Source: Anaerolineae bacterium
GTDB lineage: Bacteria > Chloroflexota > Anaerolineae > Anaerolineales > UBA4823
Direction: 5' to 3'
Assembly: GCA_003327455.1 (NCBI GenBank)
Contig: QOQU01000005.1
Location: forward strand, 124,001-188,000
Length of the DNA stretch: 64,000 nucleotides
In this document: positions 63,125 through 64,000 of the stretch, in pieces
How the letters are laid out: every line of letters starts with the position of its first letter
Position numbering within the stretch: position 1 is the first letter of the stretch
Position numbers and translations under genes: made by a program
Notes under the pieces: model-generated
Databases searched by the model: none
The model's input: only the letters and a program-made list of their open reading frames with translations
Told to the model about the DNA's origin: nothing

Positions 63125-64000
63125 GAAATGCAGGGGTCATACGCACGCACCAACATCTCTAAATCCAATTGCATTTCGGATTCGGGTTTGTGCATCACTT
63201 TTGGCACCCAGGCGCGCATGTCATGCTCGAGATTATTAATGTTCTGATTGGTTGGGATGATACAGTTCGCAGCGGTGATACGGCCATCTTCTCCGATGGC
63301 ATAGTGATGGATCAATAAGCCGCGCGGGACTTCCGCTACGCCAACGCCCTCGCCAGGCATCCGTTTGACCGGTGCCGGCTCTTCGGGTTGTACACCGCGA
63401 TTCAAGAGTTCTTCAATAATGCGAATCGAATCCTCTGTGCTATGCACGATCTCAACCACCTGGGCGGCAGAATTCAGGAAGGTATTGGTCACTTTGGGTT
63501 TCATCCCCAACGCCGCCGCAGCTTCCTTTGCCTTGGGGTGTAGCAGATCATAATTGTTATTAAAGCGTGCCAATGCTCCTACCATGAGCGATTCGCGCTT
63601 GTTGCGGGTGAATTTGGCGGTCGAGTGGGGTACCATAAACTCGTTGGTCACTTCTTTATAGCGCTCAGGTGGAACACGCACTCCATCGCTGGTGACGATA
63701 TCCCCATCGATAAAGGCATATTCATCGGGCTTGCTCAATGAGACGTACTCGGTATCTCGTTCAAATTCTGGCCAGGGTAACTTGGAGAACAACTCGACGG
63801 TTGCTTCAACATCTTTACGCGAGTCGATCAAGCGTTGACGCATGGCTTCCAGTTCTGACATTTTCGGGAAGTGCGTGAATCCACCCACCACCATGGCAAT
63901 CGGATGGGTATGCCGCCCGGTGACCATCGCGCATAGATCGCCTGCCAGTTTCTTCATCCGCAAAGCCCGTAGCACCACCTCGGGATGCGTACCTACCAGG
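63091..64000 (-). CDS. [NiFe]-hydrogenase large subunit, group 3 type, C-terminal part
   Basis: The frame runs open through base 64000 (LVGTHPEV precedes the GTG at 63978), so about the last 300 residues are present and the N-terminal RxCGxC motif is outside. GRHTHPIAMVVGG, EVPRGLLIHHY (the conserved Pro-Arg-Gly loop) and the C-terminal Ni ligands in DPCISCSVH are seen. VLKIHR after the His is the peptide removed by the protease encoded next. Cytosolic bidirectional (group 3) type; subgroup undecided. Confidence 0.92.
   Translation of the reverse strand, partial: LVGTHPEVVLRALRMKKLAGDLCAMVTGRHTHPIAMVVGGFTHFPKMSELEAMRQRLIDSRKDVEATVELFSKLPWPEFERDTEYVSLSKPDEYAFIDGDIVTSDGVRVPPERYKEVTNEFMVPHSTAKFTRNKRESLMVGALARFNNNYDLLHPKAKEAAAALGMKPKVTNTFLNSAAQVVEIVHSTEDSIRIIEELLNRGVQPEEPAPVKRMPGEGVGVAEVPRGLLIHHYAIGEDGRITAANCIIPTNQNINNLEHDMRAWVPKVMHKPESEMQLDLEMLVRAYDPCISCSVHVLKIHR

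Overview
The window looks like chromosomal DNA of an anaerobic, filamentous-type Chloroflexota bacterium, most likely Anaerolineae. This is inferred from family content and style, not from a marker gene. Secreted proteins carry long Pro/Thr linkers and a YLPLV-type C-terminal tail. One- and two-component sensors are very abundant, and ferredoxin-linked 2-oxoacid oxidation, pyruvate phosphate dikinase and cytosolic hydrogenase/formate enzymes are present. No rRNA, tRNA, CRISPR array, transposase or phage gene was recognised.

Layout. 0-3.1 kb: the end of a beta-helix/DUF11 surface protein, then a convergent sortase-like gene whose leader holds a cyclic-di-GMP-I (GEMM) riboswitch, an intrinsic terminator and a hairpin that buries the start codon; a block of palindromic repeats follows. 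3.2-5.8 kb: thymidine kinase, hypoxanthine phosphoribosyltransferase and CCA-adding enzyme. 5.8-8.7 kb (minus): zinc-ribbon protein, glycerophosphotransferase-like protein, PHP phosphoesterase, response regulator. 9-18 kb (plus): two histidine kinases (the first with a zinc ribbon and a MshEN-like, possibly c-di-GMP-binding, domain), OmpR-type regulator, small unknown protein, CpaF ATPase, double-XRE regulator, TPR protein, double-GNAT acetyltransferase, alpha/beta hydrolase, L,D-transpeptidase. 18-24.3 kb (minus): thioesterase, NfeD protease, pstSCAB, Rrf2 regulator. 25-33 kb: ppdK, an atypical P1B ATPase, a GerMN-like lipoprotein and an AT-rich GT-C membrane glycosyltransferase. 33-36 kb (minus): four-subunit 2-oxoacid:ferredoxin oxidoreductase. 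36-44.6 kb (minus): solute-binding lipoprotein, a giant PAS2-GAF7-HD-GYP protein, a receiver, and a NarL/NarX-type pair. 44.8-48.2 kb (plus): DHDPS-family lyase and a large surface protein.

48.2-64 kb (minus) is the most unusual part: 15 tightly packed same-strand genes, cut by the window end. Reading with transcription they are: [NiFe]-hydrogenase large subunit, its maturation protease, receiver, membrane GAF histidine kinase, NuoE-like, long bifurcation-type NuoF-like, Cys-type formate dehydrogenase, ferritin-like protein, receiver, second NuoE, second (short) NuoF, receiver, double-ACT protein, Cache/HAMP histidine kinase, receiver-kinase hybrid. H2, formate, NAD(P)H and probably ferredoxin chemistry is thus interleaved gene by gene with phospho-signalling proteins. 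I regard this as the best candidate for an undescribed system: a redox complex set whose activity or expression is controlled by dedicated, output-less receivers.

A second theme is cyclic di-GMP: a riboswitch at 2.5 kb, a MshEN-like kinase at 9 kb, and an HD-GYP phosphodiesterase at 37.5 kb.
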